A stretch of 64,000 nucleotides of DNA from Hyphomonas sp. (lineage in GTDB: Bacteria; Pseudomonadota; Alphaproteobacteria; Caulobacterales; Hyphomonadaceae): NCBI GenBank assembly GCA_016124495.1, contig WGNP01000002.1, positions 62,001 to 126,000 on the forward strand, given 5' to 3'. Positions 42,162 through 52,168 of this stretch are shown piece by piece (positions within the stretch are counted from its first letter, which is position 1; every line of letters starts with the position of its first letter). The translations under genes and the position numbers were made by a program. A model generated the notes under the pieces. The model was not told the DNA's origin and did not search any database. It saw only the letters and a program-made list of their open reading frames with translations.

Positions 42162-43327
42162 ATACGCCGACCTCCCGAACCCGGCCCCGCGCTGCCGCCC
42201 TTGTGGCGGGCGCCGCAATGCTGATCGCGCTCGCCGTTCTGCCCGGTTGCTCCGACCACGGCGCCCCAGCGCCCGCCGGCGGGCCCGGAGGCGGCCGCGG
42301 CGGCCCGCCCCCCGCCAGTGTTTTCGCCGAGCCCGCTCGGAACCAGACCTTCGCCAACCGCGTCGAGGCCATCGGCACGCTGGAGGCCAACGAGCGCGCC
42401 GACCTTACCCTCTCTGCCTCCGACCGCGTCACCGCCGTCTATTTCGAAGACGGCCAGCGCGTGAAAGCCGGCAAGACCCTCGTCTCGCTCGCCCAGCGTG
42501 AGCAGAGCGCCCTCGTCGAAGGGGCAGAAGCCGAACTGGCGCAGGCCAATCAGGAACTCGCACGCCTCGAGCCGCTGACCGCGAAGGGCGCCGTCTCTCA
42601 GGCCGAACTCGACATTGCCCGCCGCAATGCCAACGCCGCCGCCGCCGAGCTGCGCGCCGTGCAGTCGCGCCAGCGCGACCGTGTGCTCGTTGCTCCCTTC
42701 GACGGCGTGCTCGGTTTCCGGCAGGTCTCCGTCGGCTCGCTCGTCCGCCCCGGTGATGTCGTCGCCACGCTGATCGATGACAGCGTCATGCGTCTCGACT
42801 TTGCCGTCCCCTCGATATTCCTCAGCAGTCTCAAGCCCGGTCTCACCATCGAGGCGCGCTCATACGACCTACCGGGCGCCGCCTTCACCGGCACTGTCGA
42901 CAGCATCAACAACTCGATCGATCCCGTCACCCGCTCCGTCCGTGTGCGCGCAATGATCCCGAACGCCGATGGCCAGCTGAAGGCCGGCATGTTTGTCGCC
43001 GTTGCCCTGCTCGCCCAGCCGCGCGACGCGCTTTCGGTGCCCGAAGGCGCGCTCCAGCCCCTCGGACCTGAAACTTTTGTCTGGACCGTGTCGGACGGCG
43101 CCTCCGGTCCGGTGGCCAACCGCGTCAAGGTCGAAATCGGCCTGCGCCAGGACGGCCGCGCCGAAATCCTGGCGGGCCTTGAACCCGGCCAGCGCATCGT
43201 CACTGAAGGTGCCCTGCGCCTGCGCGAAGGCGCCGCCATTGTCCTGCGAGATCAGGCGATCCTGAAACCGGCCGCGGCCGGCGGGCCTGGTGGCGGTGGA
43301 GAACCATCCGCCGCGAACCGGGATTAG
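42158..43327 (+). CDS. RND efflux periplasmic adaptor (membrane fusion) protein
   Basis: A 389-aa HlyD/MdtA-type protein. An N-terminal signal with possible lipobox (AVLPGCSD) is followed by a Gly/Pro linker, a lipoyl half (VEAIGTLEANERADLTLSA), a coiled-coil hairpin with QANQELARLEPLTAKGAVSQ, and the second lipoyl half DRVLVAPFDGVLGFRQVSVG. The beta-barrel and membrane-proximal domains follow. It links the NodT channel to the RND permease. Confidence 0.93.
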   Translation: MNTPTSRTRPRAAALVAGAAMLIALAVLPGCSDHGAPAPAGGPGGGRGGPPPASVFAEPARNQTFANRVEAIGTLEANERADLTLSASDRVTAVYFEDGQRVKAGKTLVSLAQREQSALVEGAEAELAQANQELARLEPLTAKGAVSQAELDIARRNANAAAAELRAVQSRQRDRVLVAPFDGVLGFRQVSVGSLVRPGDVVATLIDDSVMRLDFAVPSIFLSSLKPGLTIEARSYDLPGAAFTGTVDSINNSIDPVTRSVRVRAMIPNADGQLKAGMFVAVALLAQPRDALSVPEGALQPLGPETFVWTVSDGASGPVANRVKVEIGLRQDGRAEILAGLEPGQRIVTEGALRLREGAAIVLRDQAILKPAAAGGPGGGGEPSAANRD

Positions 43328-43333
43328 ACCGCC

Positions 43334-46300
43334 ATGATGCTGTCGGATACCTCGATCAAGCGGCCCGTCTTCGCCTGGGTCGTCTCCCTCGTGCTGATCG
43401 TGTTCGGCCTCGTCGCCTTCTCGCGCCTTGCCCTTCGTGAGTATCCCGACATCGACCCTCCGGTCGTCTCGATCTCGACCAACTATCCCGGCGCGTCCGC
43501 CTCGGTCGTTGAAACCCGCATCACCCAGATCATCGAAGACCGCATCGCCGGTGTTGAAGGCGTGCGCTTCATCAACTCGCGCTCGCAGGACGGCCGCTCC
43601 AACATCTCGATCGAGTTCCGCATCGACCGGGATATTGAATCGGCCGCCAACGATGTCCGCGACCGCGTATCCGGCGTTGCAGACCTCCTGCCCGACGAAG
43701 CCGATCCGCCGGAAGTCGAGAAAGCCGACGCCGACGATGACGTGATCCTCTGGATGAACCTCGCCAGCGAAAAGCTCGCGACCCCCGAACTCACCGATTA
43801 CGCCAACCGCTACCTCGTCGATCGCTTCTCCGCCCTCGACGGCGTCGCCCGTGTTCAGGTCGGCGGCGCGCGTGACTATGCGATGCGCGTCTGGATCGAT
43901 CGCCGTGCCCTTGCCGCCCGCGGTCTTGTCGCCAGCGACATCGAACGCGCCCTTCGCGCCGAGAATATCGAAGCGCCCGCCGGCAACCTCGAATCCGGCG
44001 ACCTTTACTACACCATGCGCATCGACCGCGCCTTCCGCACGGTGGATGATTTCGCCGGGCTAGTGATTGCACAGGGCGAGGGCTATCTCGTCCGCCTCGG
44101 AGACGTCGCCCGCGTCGAACGCGGCACTGTTGATGACCGCACCACCTTCCGCGGGAATGGCGAGCCGATGGTCGGCCTCGGCATCGTCAAACAGTCCACC
44201 GCCAACACGGTTGATGTGGCGAAAGCCGCCAAAGAACTCGCCGAGGATCTTAACGCCACCCTGCCCGACGGCATGCAGATCTACCGCGCCTTCGACAGCT
44301 CGGTCTTCATCGAAGCCTCGATCCGCGAAGTCTGGCTCACCCTCGCCATCACCGTCGGTCTCGTCACCCTCGTCATCTTCCTCTTCCTCGGCAGCCTGCG
44401 CGCCACCCTGATTCCGGCCGTCACCGTGCCTGTCTCGGTGATCGCCACCTTCATCATCATGTACGCGCTCGGCCTGTCGCTGAACCTCTTGACCCTGCTG
44501 GCGCTTGTGCTCGCCATCGGTCTGATCGTGGACGACGCCATCGTGGTACTCGAGAATATCGACCGGCGCATGAAGGAACTCGGCGAAACCCCGCTTGTCG
44601 CCGCCTTCAACGGTACCCGCCAGGTCGGCTTCGCCGTGCTCGCCACCACGCTTGTCCTGATGGCCGTGTTCATCCCCATCACCTTCATGGGGGGCAATAC
44701 CGGCCGCCTGTTCACTGAATTTGCCGTCGCGATTGCCGCCTCCGTCGCATTCTCATGTTTCGTGGCGCTGTCCCTGTCGCCGATGATCGCCTCGAAAATC
44801 CTGAAGCCGCACACCGGGTCTCGCACCGGTGTCCTGGCGCTGCTGCCGAACCTGGTCGACCGCGCCTTTAACGTTATCAAATGGCTCTACGGCCACGTGT
44901 TCGATATCATCGTGCGCTTCCCGGTCATCATGATTGCCGGCCTGCTCGGCGCTTTCGCGGCCATCTGGCTGCTCTACCAGACGCTCGGCCAGGAATACGC
45001 ACCGAACGAAGACCGCGGCAGTTTTTTCATCAGCGTGCGCGGCCCCGAAGGCGCATCCTTCGAGTACATGTCGAAATACCTCGACGAGATCGAACGCCGC
45101 CTCCTTCCGTATACGGAGTCCGGCGAGATCAGCCGCCTCCTCGTGCGCGCCCCCGGCTTCGGCTCCAACGCCTACAACCAGGGCAACGTCGTCGCGGTGC
45201 TCGATGACTGGTCAAGCCGCCGCCCGGCTCAAGAGGTGATGAGCGAGATCAACGCCAAGATGTCCGACCTTCCCGGCATCCGCGCCTTCGCCATCATGCG
45301 CCAGGGCCTCGCGAGCGGCGGCGGCAAGCCGGTCCAGTTCGTGATCGGCGGCCCCTCCTATGAACAGCTCATCGAATGGCGCGACACCTTCGTCGCCGCC
45401 CTCGAAGCCGACAATCCGGGCCTCACCGATATCGACTGGGACTACAAGGAAAACCAGCCGCAATACAGGATAGAGATCAACTACGCCCGCGCCGCCGACC
45501 TGGGCGTCACCGTCTCCGAGATCGGCTCGACCCTGCAGACCATGCTCGGCTCGCGCCGGGTGACGACCTATATCGACCAGGGCGAGGAATATGACGTTAT
45601 CCTCGAAGGCCTGCGCTCGGAACAGTCGACGCCCAACGATGTCCAGAACATCTATGTCCGCTCGACCCGCTCCGGCGAACTCGTCCCGCTCGCCAGCGTG
45701 GTGACCATCACCCCTTTCGCCGACAGCCCGACGCTCAACCGCTACAACCGCGTCCGCGCCATTACCATCGACGCCAACCTCGCCACCGGCGTGAACCTCG
45801 GCGAAGCGCTCGACGGCATGGAACGCGTCGCCCGCGACGTGCTGCCACAGGAAGCCACAATCGACTTCAAAGGCCAGTCGCTCGAGTTTCGCTCTTCCGG
45901 CGCCTCGATCCTCTTCGTCTTCGGCCTCGGCCTCCTGATCGTCTTCCTCGTGCTCGCCGCCCAGTTCGAAAGCTGGATCCATCCGCTGGTGATCATCCTC
46001 GCCGTCCCGGCCACGCTTGCCGGGGGCATGTTCGGCCTCTGGCTCACCGGCCAGACGCTGAACATATACACCCAGATCGGCCTCATCATGCTGATCGGCC
46101 TGGCGGCCAAGAACGGCATCCTCGTCGTCGAGTTTGCCAACCAGCTGCGCGACGAGGGCAAGGATTTCGACACCGCCCTCAAGGAAGCCTCGCTCGCCCG
46201 CCTGCGCCCGATCCTGATGACGGGCCTCACCACCGCCGTCGGTGCTCTGCCGCTGATCTTCACCCACGGCGCCGGGGCCGAAACGCGCTTGGCCATTGGC

Positions 46301-46456
46301 ATTGTTGTCTTCTTTGGCGCCATTGCCTCGGTCACCGTTGCCCTTCTGGTCGTGCCCGCAGCTTACAGCCTGCTCGCCCGGCGCACCGGTTCGCCCGGCG
46401 ACGTCGCCCGCAAGCTCGAGGCCGAATCCACAGCCCTCGCCCAGCCCGGCGAATAG
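43334..46456 (+). CDS. RND family efflux permease (HAE1-type)
   Basis: A 1040-aa inner-membrane proton antiporter. It opens MMLSDTSIKRPVFAWVVSLV (TM1) and has REYPDIDPPVVSI, the TM4 acidic motif VLAIGLIVDDAIVVLENIDR (Asp pair), and the second-half GQTLNIYTQIGLIMLIGLAAKNGILVVEF segment in shortened pieces. Length and two-fold repeat fit MdtB/AcrB-like pumps. It completes the operon with the NodT channel and the adaptor. The exported compounds cannot be told from sequence. Confidence 0.95.
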   Translation: MMLSDTSIKRPVFAWVVSLVLIVFGLVAFSRLALREYPDIDPPVVSISTNYPGASASVVETRITQIIEDRIAGVEGVRFINSRSQDGRSNISIEFRIDRDIESAANDVRDRVSGVADLLPDEADPPEVEKADADDDVILWMNLASEKLATPELTDYANRYLVDRFSALDGVARVQVGGARDYAMRVWIDRRALAARGLVASDIERALRAENIEAPAGNLESGDLYYTMRIDRAFRTVDDFAGLVIAQGEGYLVRLGDVARVERGTVDDRTTFRGNGEPMVGLGIVKQSTANTVDVAKAAKELAEDLNATLPDGMQIYRAFDSSVFIEASIREVWLTLAITVGLVTLVIFLFLGSLRATLIPAVTVPVSVIATFIIMYALGLSLNLLTLLALVLAIGLIVDDAIVVLENIDRRMKELGETPLVAAFNGTRQVGFAVLATTLVLMAVFIPITFMGGNTGRLFTEFAVAIAASVAFSCFVALSLSPMIASKILKPHTGSRTGVLALLPNLVDRAFNVIKWLYGHVFDIIVRFPVIMIAGLLGAFAAIWLLYQTLGQEYAPNEDRGSFFISVRGPEGASFEYMSKYLDEIERRLLPYTESGEISRLLVRAPGFGSNAYNQGNVVAVLDDWSSRRPAQEVMSEINAKMSDLPGIRAFAIMRQGLASGGGKPVQFVIGGPSYEQLIEWRDTFVAALEADNPGLTDIDWDYKENQPQYRIEINYARAADLGVTVSEIGSTLQTMLGSRRVTTYIDQGEEYDVILEGLRSEQSTPNDVQNIYVRSTRSGELVPLASVVTITPFADSPTLNRYNRVRAITIDANLATGVNLGEALDGMERVARDVLPQEATIDFKGQSLEFRSSGASILFVFGLGLLIVFLVLAAQFESWIHPLVIILAVPATLAGGMFGLWLTGQTLNIYTQIGLIMLIGLAAKNGILVVEFANQLRDEGKDFDTALKEASLARLRPILMTGLTTAVGALPLIFTHGAGAETRLAIGIVVFFGAIASVTVALLVVPAAYSLLARRTGSPGDVARKLEAESTALAQPGE

Positions 46457-46567
46457 CGGCGCGACCCGATTGGAGGTTACCCGGACCGGCATGACGCTTG
46501 AAAGGCGCGCAGACGCTCCGCATAGAGTTGGGCGATACAAAAGATCTAGGAAACGGCTGGCCCTGTC

Positions 46568-47089
46568 ATGAACCTGTTCTTCCGATTCCTGCGCGTCTTC
46601 CTGCCCGCCTTCTTTTCGAAGGTGAAAACCGGCCTGCTCGACCTGCACATCGTCCGCTCGGCCGTCTGGCTCGGCGACCAGGACCCCATGGGCCACATGA
46701 CCAATTCGCGCTATTCCTCCTTCACCGATCTCGGCACGATGAACTTCATGGGCCGCACCGGCGCCCTGAAAACTTACCGCAAGCGCGGCTGGATTCCGAT
46801 CGTCCAATACGAGTCGTTCAACTACATCCGCATGCTGCGCTATCCGCAGAAGTTCGAACTGCAGACCCGTCTCGCCGGATGGGAGGACTGTTTCATCTGC
46901 TTCGAACACACGTTCGTCGCGAAGGATCAGGTCTGCGCCACCAGCCGCATGGTCGCCCGCCTCTACGGCCGCAGGAAAGCCAAGGTCACCGCCGAAATGG
47001 CGATGGAAGCCCTCGGCGTGAAATACGACAGCCCGCCGCTCGACGAGCACTACCGCCGCGTCATCGCCGAACTGCAGGCGCGCGGATGA
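46568..47089 (+). CDS. Hotdog-fold thioesterase-like protein (THEM6/4HBT type)
   Basis: A 173-aa protein with the hotdog core: RSAVWLGDQDPMGHMTNSRY (the D-x-x-G-H-M-x-N motif of the 4HBT group), a following helix and ESFNYIRMLRYPQKFELQT. A hydrophobic start MNLFFRFLRVFLPAFF may anchor it to the membrane. It is probably an acyl-CoA thioesterase. Its TGA overlaps the nucleoside-hydrolase ATG. Confidence 0.82.
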   Translation: MNLFFRFLRVFLPAFFSKVKTGLLDLHIVRSAVWLGDQDPMGHMTNSRYSSFTDLGTMNFMGRTGALKTYRKRGWIPIVQYESFNYIRMLRYPQKFELQTRLAGWEDCFICFEHTFVAKDQVCATSRMVARLYGRRKAKVTAEMAMEALGVKYDSPPLDEHYRRVIAELQARG

Positions 47090-48018
47090 ACACGTCTCTG
47101 CCCCTGATCATCGACTGCGACCCCGGCATCGATGATGCCGTCATGCTGATGATCGCCCTCATGAGCCAGAAGCTCGACGTGCAGGCGATCACCACTGTCG
47201 CCGGCAACGTGCCGCTGCGTCTGACCAGCCGTAACGCAAGGATGATCTGTGAGCGGATGGGCTGCTCCGACGTCCCCGTCTACGCCGGCTGCCCGCGCCC
47301 GATGCTGCGCAAGCCCGTTACCGCCGAAGACTTCCACGGCGAGTCCGGCATCGAAGGCATAGAGATCTTCGCACCGAAAGCGCCCCTCGCGCCCGGGCAC
47401 GGCGTCACTGAACTGATCGCGCGCCTCTCGGTGGCTGCGCCTGCCAGCCAGACCGTCATTCTCTCCGGCCCGATGACCAATCTCGCAGCCGCCCTCGTGA
47501 TGGCGCCGGAGATCGCCGCCAGTATCAGCCATCTCGTCGTCATGGCGGGCGGCGACGAGATCGGCGGCAACATCACGCCGTTCGCCGAGTTCAACGTCTT
47601 CGCTGATCCCCACGCCGCCGCCATCGTCTTCGATGCCGGCATTCGTACCACCGTTCTCAGCCTCGATGTCACGCATACCGTGCGATCCGGGCCCGAGCGG
47701 ATCGCGGGCCTGCGCAGGATCCCCGGACCCGAGGCAAAAATGATGGCAGACCTGCTGGCGGCCAGTAATAATCTGGAAGCGCGCTGGAAGAACGGCCAGA
47801 TGGCGCCGATGCATGATCCGTCCACGGTGGTCTACCTGCTCGCCCCGGAGATCTTCGAGGTGAAGCCCTGCCGCGTCAGTGTCGTCACCCGCCCCGGCGC
47901 CGGGTTTGGCCGTACCCGGGTGAAAGACACCAGACGCGGCCCCCATGCCTGGGTCACTGCCGCCGATGCCGATGCCTTCTTCGGCGTCATCGAAGACCTG
48001 CTGAAAGGCCGCGCATGA
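47086..48018 (+). CDS. Inosine-uridine-preferring nucleoside hydrolase
   Basis: A 310-aa protein with the hallmark DCDPGIDDAVML near the N-terminus (Asp10, Asp12, Asp16 and Asp17 bind Ca2+ and ribose). NITPFAEFNVFADPHAA contains the conserved Asn/Glu ribose contacts, and SLDVTHTV follows. It hydrolyses nucleosides to base and ribose. The adjacent ribokinase would phosphorylate the ribose. ATG 47086 overlaps the thioesterase stop; the frame upstream is not coding. Confidence 0.93.
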   Translation: MNTSLPLIIDCDPGIDDAVMLMIALMSQKLDVQAITTVAGNVPLRLTSRNARMICERMGCSDVPVYAGCPRPMLRKPVTAEDFHGESGIEGIEIFAPKAPLAPGHGVTELIARLSVAAPASQTVILSGPMTNLAAALVMAPEIAASISHLVVMAGGDEIGGNITPFAEFNVFADPHAAAIVFDAGIRTTVLSLDVTHTVRSGPERIAGLRRIPGPEAKMMADLLAASNNLEARWKNGQMAPMHDPSTVVYLLAPEIFEVKPCRVSVVTRPGAGFGRTRVKDTRRGPHAWVTAADADAFFGVIEDLLKGRA

Positions 48019-48857
48019 TCACCGTCGTCGGCTCCGTCAATCTCGATCTCGTCGCCTCCGGCGCGCCGCTGCCGCGTCCGGGCGAAACCGTCACCGGCGC
48101 CCACCTCGCGCGCTATCCGGGCGGCAAGGGCGCCAACCAGGCGCTCGCCGCCGCCCGCCTCGGCCACCAGGTCCGCCTCATAGCTGCGGTCGGAAATGAC
48201 GACATGGCCGAAGAAGCACTGAAGCTTCTGCGCGCGGGCGGTGTCGACCTCTCCGCTACGCACTTCCTGAACGGCGAGACGACCGGCGTTGCCCTGATTG
48301 CCGTCTCCCCCGAGGGCGAGAATCTCATCGTGGTCTGTCCGGGGGCGAACAATGCGCTCTCTGCCAGCGACGTGCAGGAAGAAACAATCGGGCACATGCT
48401 TGGCGTGCTGGAAGTCCCCATCCCCGCCCTGCTCGCCGCCGCCAGGCGCGCCACCGGCCTCGTCGCCCTGAACCTCGCGCCCGCGCTGCCGGTGCCGGAT
48501 GAACTGCTGGCGCAGGCAGACCTCCTCGTCGTCAACGAAACCGAGGCTGCCTTCTACGGCGTGTCCCTCCATGCCCCTGGACGCCTGGTCGCCATCTCGC
48601 TCGGAAGCGATGGCGCCGAGCTCTGGAAAGGCGGCACACGGATCGCCTCAGCCCGGCCGCCGCAGGTCCGCGTCGTCGACACCGTCGGCGCCGGGGATAC
48701 CTTTTTCGCCGCCCTTTCCTGCGCCCTGATCAAAGGCATCGACCACCAGGCTGCGCTCACTTTTGCGGTCGCCGCCGGCGCCGCCACCTGCACCAAACCC
48801 GGCGCGCAGCCGAGCCTGCCCACCCGCGCCGAAGTCGAGGCCCTGCTGAAAGCCTAG
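48015..48857 (+). CDS. rbsK: Ribokinase (PfkB family)
   Basis: A 280-aa sugar kinase. PfkB signature 1 is GGKGANQALAAARLG near residue 36, and signature 2 is DTVGAGDTFFAALSCA with catalytic Asp. The start VVGSVNLDLVASG is typical of ribokinase. Ribose from the upstream nucleoside hydrolase would enter the pentose phosphate pathway. The two genes overlap (ATGA at 48015). Confidence 0.93.
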   Translation: MITVVGSVNLDLVASGAPLPRPGETVTGAHLARYPGGKGANQALAAARLGHQVRLIAAVGNDDMAEEALKLLRAGGVDLSATHFLNGETTGVALIAVSPEGENLIVVCPGANNALSASDVQEETIGHMLGVLEVPIPALLAAARRATGLVALNLAPALPVPDELLAQADLLVVNETEAAFYGVSLHAPGRLVAISLGSDGAELWKGGTRIASARPPQVRVVDTVGAGDTFFAALSCALIKGIDHQAALTFAVAAGAATCTKPGAQPSLPTRAEVEALLKA

Positions 48858-48969
48858 CCGCAGAGACCTGCAAAAAAGCTGGCACTCTGGCACCTGGGTG
48901 GCGGGCTTGGTTGGTCATCAAAAGGTAGTTTCCGGGCAAGATTCCGCATCCCGGCGCCAGCGCGCACGA

Positions 48970-49875
48970 TCAAAGGCGCGGAAACGCCCCCGCCCGGCTC
49001 AGCGCCGACGAGACGCCGTGTCCCAGTACACCCTCCAGCCAGCGCGCCGTCTCGATCATCCGTTCAAGGTCAATCCCCGTCTCAAAGCCCGCCCGGTGCA
49101 GCATCCAGATGACATCCTCGGTCGCCACATTACCCGTTGCGCCCGGCGCAAACGGGCAGCCGCCGATCCCGCCGCAGCTGGCATCGATCACATCGACGCC
49201 CGCCTCGACAGCCGCAAACACATTGCCGAGGCCCGCTCCGCGCGTGCCGTGAAAATGCAGCCGCAGAGACACATCGGGCGCCTCCATCCGTACGCGCTCA
49301 ATCCTCTGGCGTACGTCCCAGGGCGTCGCCGCGCCGATCGTGTCGCCCAGTGCGAGCTCTGCAATCCCCGCCCGCTGCGCCTGCGCGGCAAGATTGCCGA
49401 CCACGCCGATATCCACATCCCCGTCATAGGGATCGCCAAACGCCACCGAAATCGTCGCCGATAGCGGCAACCCTGCCTCGTGCACCAGCGGCGCACATTT
49501 CGCCAGCATGTCGGCGCTCTCCTGCGGGCTCATGCCCTGATTGCGGCGTCCGAACCCCTCGCCCGCCACCAGTACGAAATTGATCTCGTCCGCCTTCGCC
49601 TCGATCGCTCGGCGCACCCCTGTCTCGTTCAGGGCCAGCGCGATATGCTTCGTCCGACTGTTCCGCTTCAGCGCGGCAAACACCGCCGGCGAGTCCGCCA
49701 TCTTCGGCACCGCCCTGGGCGAGACGAAACTGCCGGACTCCATCCGCGCCACCCCCGCCGCCTCCAGCCGGGCGATGAACTCCAGCTTCTGGTCAACACT
49801 CAGGTTCGCCGGGTCATTCTGCAACCCGTCGCGGGGCCCGACCTCGACGATATGGATCTTGCGTCCCATGATCAT
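48970..49875 (-). CDS. mvaB: Hydroxymethylglutaryl-CoA lyase
   Basis: A 301-aa TIM-barrel lyase of the DRE-TIM family. The start VEVGPRDGLQND carries the catalytic Arg and Asp, FHGTRGAGLGNV holds the metal His, and the flexible loop GGIGGCPFAPGATGN has the conserved Cys. It cleaves HMG-CoA to acetyl-CoA and acetoacetate in leucine catabolism. It overlaps the enoyl-CoA hydratase gene by 4 bases. Confidence 0.95.
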   Translation of the reverse strand: MIMGRKIHIVEVGPRDGLQNDPANLSVDQKLEFIARLEAAGVARMESGSFVSPRAVPKMADSPAVFAALKRNSRTKHIALALNETGVRRAIEAKADEINFVLVAGEGFGRRNQGMSPQESADMLAKCAPLVHEAGLPLSATISVAFGDPYDGDVDIGVVGNLAAQAQRAGIAELALGDTIGAATPWDVRQRIERVRMEAPDVSLRLHFHGTRGAGLGNVFAAVEAGVDVIDASCGGIGGCPFAPGATGNVATEDVIWMLHRAGFETGIDLERMIETARWLEGVLGHGVSSALSRAGAFPRL

Positions 49876-50702
49876 TTACCCGTGAAGGCCGGCGCGCGGC
49901 GCTCAACGAAACTCGCCACGCCCTCCTTGAAGTCATGCGCCGCAAAGCTCGCCTCCATCTCTGCATCCGCCACCGCGAGGGACTCGCCATAGGACTGGAA
50001 ATAGCTCTCGCGAATCTGCCGCTTCATGATCGCCACCGAGCGCGGCGAGACCTGCGTCGCCAGATGCTGCGCCACCTCGCCGACATGCGCCATCAGCTCC
50101 GCTCCGGGGTGCGCGCGGTTGACGAGGCCAAGGCGCTCGGCCTCCACGCCGTCAAACTTGCGCGCGGTGAATAGCAGATCCAGCGCATTCGCCTCGCCGA
50201 CCAGGCGCGGCAGCTGCCAAGCGATGCCGTGCTCGGCAATCAACCCGCGCTGAGCAAACGCTGTCGTGAACTTCGCATCGGCCGCAGCATATCGCAGGTC
50301 CGCAAACAGCGTCAGGATAAGGCCAATGCCCGCACACGGACCATTGATCGCCGCGATGATCGGCTTCGGGCAAGCGAACATATGACCGAACCGGCCCGGA
50401 AAGGTTTGCTCAAGAGCTGACGGCGCAGGCCGCTTCACTTCCGGACGGCTCGCCTGGTAATTCTCGCCGCCGCCCGCCTGGATCGACTGCAGTCCGTTCA
50501 TGTCGGCCCCTGCGCAAAAACCGCGCCCGGCGCCGGTGATCACTATGCAGCGCACCGCCTCGTCCGCCCCGCCGGCACGGATCGCCGTCTCCACTTCGGT
50601 CTGCATCAGGCCGGTCCACGCATTCAGCCGCTCCGGCCGGTTCAGCGTGATCGTCAGCACGCCGCCTGCCACGTGCGTGAGAATTTCCCTGTAGTCGGTC
50701 AT
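49872..50702 (-). CDS. Enoyl-CoA hydratase/isomerase family protein
   Basis: A 276-aa crotonase-fold enzyme from ATG 50702. The oxyanion-hole motif CIVITGAGRGFCAGADMNGL and the second loop AINGPCAGIGLILTLFADLR are clear. The predicted partner HMG-CoA lyase gene overlaps downstream, so it may act on leucine-derived enoyl-CoA, but general fatty-acid substrates are possible. The longer upstream frame lacks coding similarity and overlaps hisI on the opposite strand. Confidence 0.92.
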   Translation of the reverse strand: MTDYREILTHVAGGVLTITLNRPERLNAWTGLMQTEVETAIRAGGADEAVRCIVITGAGRGFCAGADMNGLQSIQAGGGENYQASRPEVKRPAPSALEQTFPGRFGHMFACPKPIIAAINGPCAGIGLILTLFADLRYAAADAKFTTAFAQRGLIAEHGIAWQLPRLVGEANALDLLFTARKFDGVEAERLGLVNRAHPGAELMAHVGEVAQHLATQVSPRSVAIMKRQIRESYFQSYGESLAVADAEMEASFAAHDFKEGVASFVERRAPAFTGK

Positions 50703-50816
50703 CCGGAGGCTCCCTTGATTATGTATCGCCCGAGTGTAGCCCCGATCCGCGCCGGATGTCAGCCTTTCCCGGCGCCCGCTTGACTCTGCCCTGCGCCGCC
50801 CCGTACGCCTCGGGTC

Positions 50817-51218
50817 ATGACCGACTATCCTCATCCCCTCGCCGGCCGCGCCCAGGACGAAACACACGAGCTGCGCCCGAAATTCGATAACAGCGGCCTC
50901 GTGGCCGCCATCGCGCAGGATGCGGAGACCGGCGAAGTGCTGATGCTCGCCTGGATGAACGCCGAGGCGCTGGCCCGCACGCTGGAGACGAGGCGCGCGA
51001 CCTACTGGTCCCGTTCGCGCGGCGAAATCTGGGTGAAGGGCGAGACCTCCGGCCAGACGCAGGACGTCATCGAAATCAGGGTCGACTGCGACCAGGACGC
51101 CGTCCTCCTGAAAGTGCGCCAGACCGGCGGCGCATGCCATACAGGCCGCGAGAGCTGCTTCTACCGGATCGCGGACGCCTCCGGGCTCACGGTGGCGGGC
51201 GAGGGCGAAGCAGGCTAG
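50817..51218 (+). CDS. hisI: Phosphoribosyl-AMP cyclohydrolase
   Basis: A 133-aa HisI, third enzyme of histidine synthesis. The family blocks are [42 protein letters not shown] in pieces, metal-binding [11 protein letters not shown] and the Cys/His set [14 protein letters not shown]. There is no fused HisE domain. It stands alone, without other his genes nearby. Confidence 0.95.
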   Translation: MTDYPHPLAGRAQDETHELRPKFDNSGLVAAIAQDAETGEVLMLAWMNAEALARTLETRRATYWSRSRGEIWVKGETSGQTQDVIEIRVDCDQDAVLLKVRQTGGACHTGRESCFYRIADASGLTVAGEGEAG

Positions 51219-51255
51219 CCTCAGGTCAATTCAAAACGTCCTGAAGGAAACCGCC

Positions 51256-52140
51256 ATGCGCCTCGTGCTCCTGCTGACTGCCGCCACCGGCGCGCTGCTC
51301 CTCGCCGCCTGCGCGCCCGAAACGCCCGCAGCGGTCGAGGCCGTCGCCGACGGGCCGGCGCCCGAAGTTGCCGAAGCGGCCGCACTCACCGTGAACGTGC
51401 TGGATTGCGGCAAGATCACGATCTCGAATCTCGATGCGTTTTCATCGGCCGGAGACTATGCGGGCCAGGCAGATGAATTCACGGACACCTGCTACCTCGT
51501 CAACCACCCCAACGGCCGCCTGCTGTGGGACCTCGGCCTGCCCACCCAACTGGTCGGCCAGCCGCCTTTCACCCAGCAGATTTTCACGGTATCCGTAGAG
51601 AAGTCGATCAAAGACCAGCTCGCGGCCCTCGGCATCTTGCCGTCGGAAATCACCTACGTGTCCATCTCGCACAGTCATTTTGACCATGTGGGACAAGTCG
51701 ACCAGGTCCAGGGATCGACCTGGCTGGTGAACCAGAAAGAATATGACGCGATGTTCCCGCCAGACGGTGCACCGCTGGCAGACCCGACACTCGCGCCCAC
51801 CTATGCCCTGTTCCAGCCGATGGAACGCCAGATCATCGGCGCCGAGCATGACGTGTTCGGGGACGGCAGCGTCGTGATTTTTGAGACCAGCGGGCACACG
51901 CCCGGCCATGCGTCACTCCAGCTCAAGATGCCGGAGACCGGCCCCGTGCTACTGACGGGCGATCTCTATCACTGCACCGAAAGCCGCGCCCTCGGCCGTG
52001 TGCCGCGCTTCAACTACAATGAAGCAGACACGGTCGCTGCGTTTGCCGCCTTCGAGGCGCGGGCCGCTGAGCTGGGCGCGAAGGTGATCATCCAGCACGA
52101 GCCGGCCGATATCGCGCCGCTTGGCGGCATCATCCGTTAG
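51256..52140 (+). CDS. Metallo-beta-lactamase-fold lipoprotein (N-acyl-homoserine-lactonase-like)
   Basis: A 294-aa protein. The lipoprotein signal MRLVLLLTAATGALLLAAC has a lipobox LAAC (Cys19). The MBL metal site SHSHFDHVG supplies HxHxDH, followed by SGHTPGHAS and LLTGDLYHC, and the final IIQHEP His. The overall layout is that of AiiA/AttM-type lactonases, but many relatives hydrolyse other lactones or esters. Being anchored in the periplasm, it could act on incoming signals. Confidence 0.87.
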   Translation: MRLVLLLTAATGALLLAACAPETPAAVEAVADGPAPEVAEAAALTVNVLDCGKITISNLDAFSSAGDYAGQADEFTDTCYLVNHPNGRLLWDLGLPTQLVGQPPFTQQIFTVSVEKSIKDQLAALGILPSEITYVSISHSHFDHVGQVDQVQGSTWLVNQKEYDAMFPPDGAPLADPTLAPTYALFQPMERQIIGAEHDVFGDGSVVIFETSGHTPGHASLQLKMPETGPVLLTGDLYHCTESRALGRVPRFNYNEADTVAAFAAFEARAAELGAKVIIQHEPADIAPLGGIIR

Positions 52141-52168
52141 CGGACAATCCCCTGGAAGACAGCAGCGC

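Noticed and set aside
45212-47050. A 612-residue open frame on the minus strand opposite the RND permease
   Set aside because: It is antisense to a clear 1040-aa permease and results from the G/C third-position bias; it has low-complexity composition and no family match.
46498-47085. Upstream extension of the nucleoside hydrolase frame
   Set aside because: It overlaps the thioesterase in another frame and has shadow-type composition; the family start and overlap signal support ATG 47086.
50703-51140. N-terminal extension of the enoyl-CoA hydratase
   Set aside because: It runs antisense to hisI, has no crotonase similarity, and ATG 50702 has the family start.
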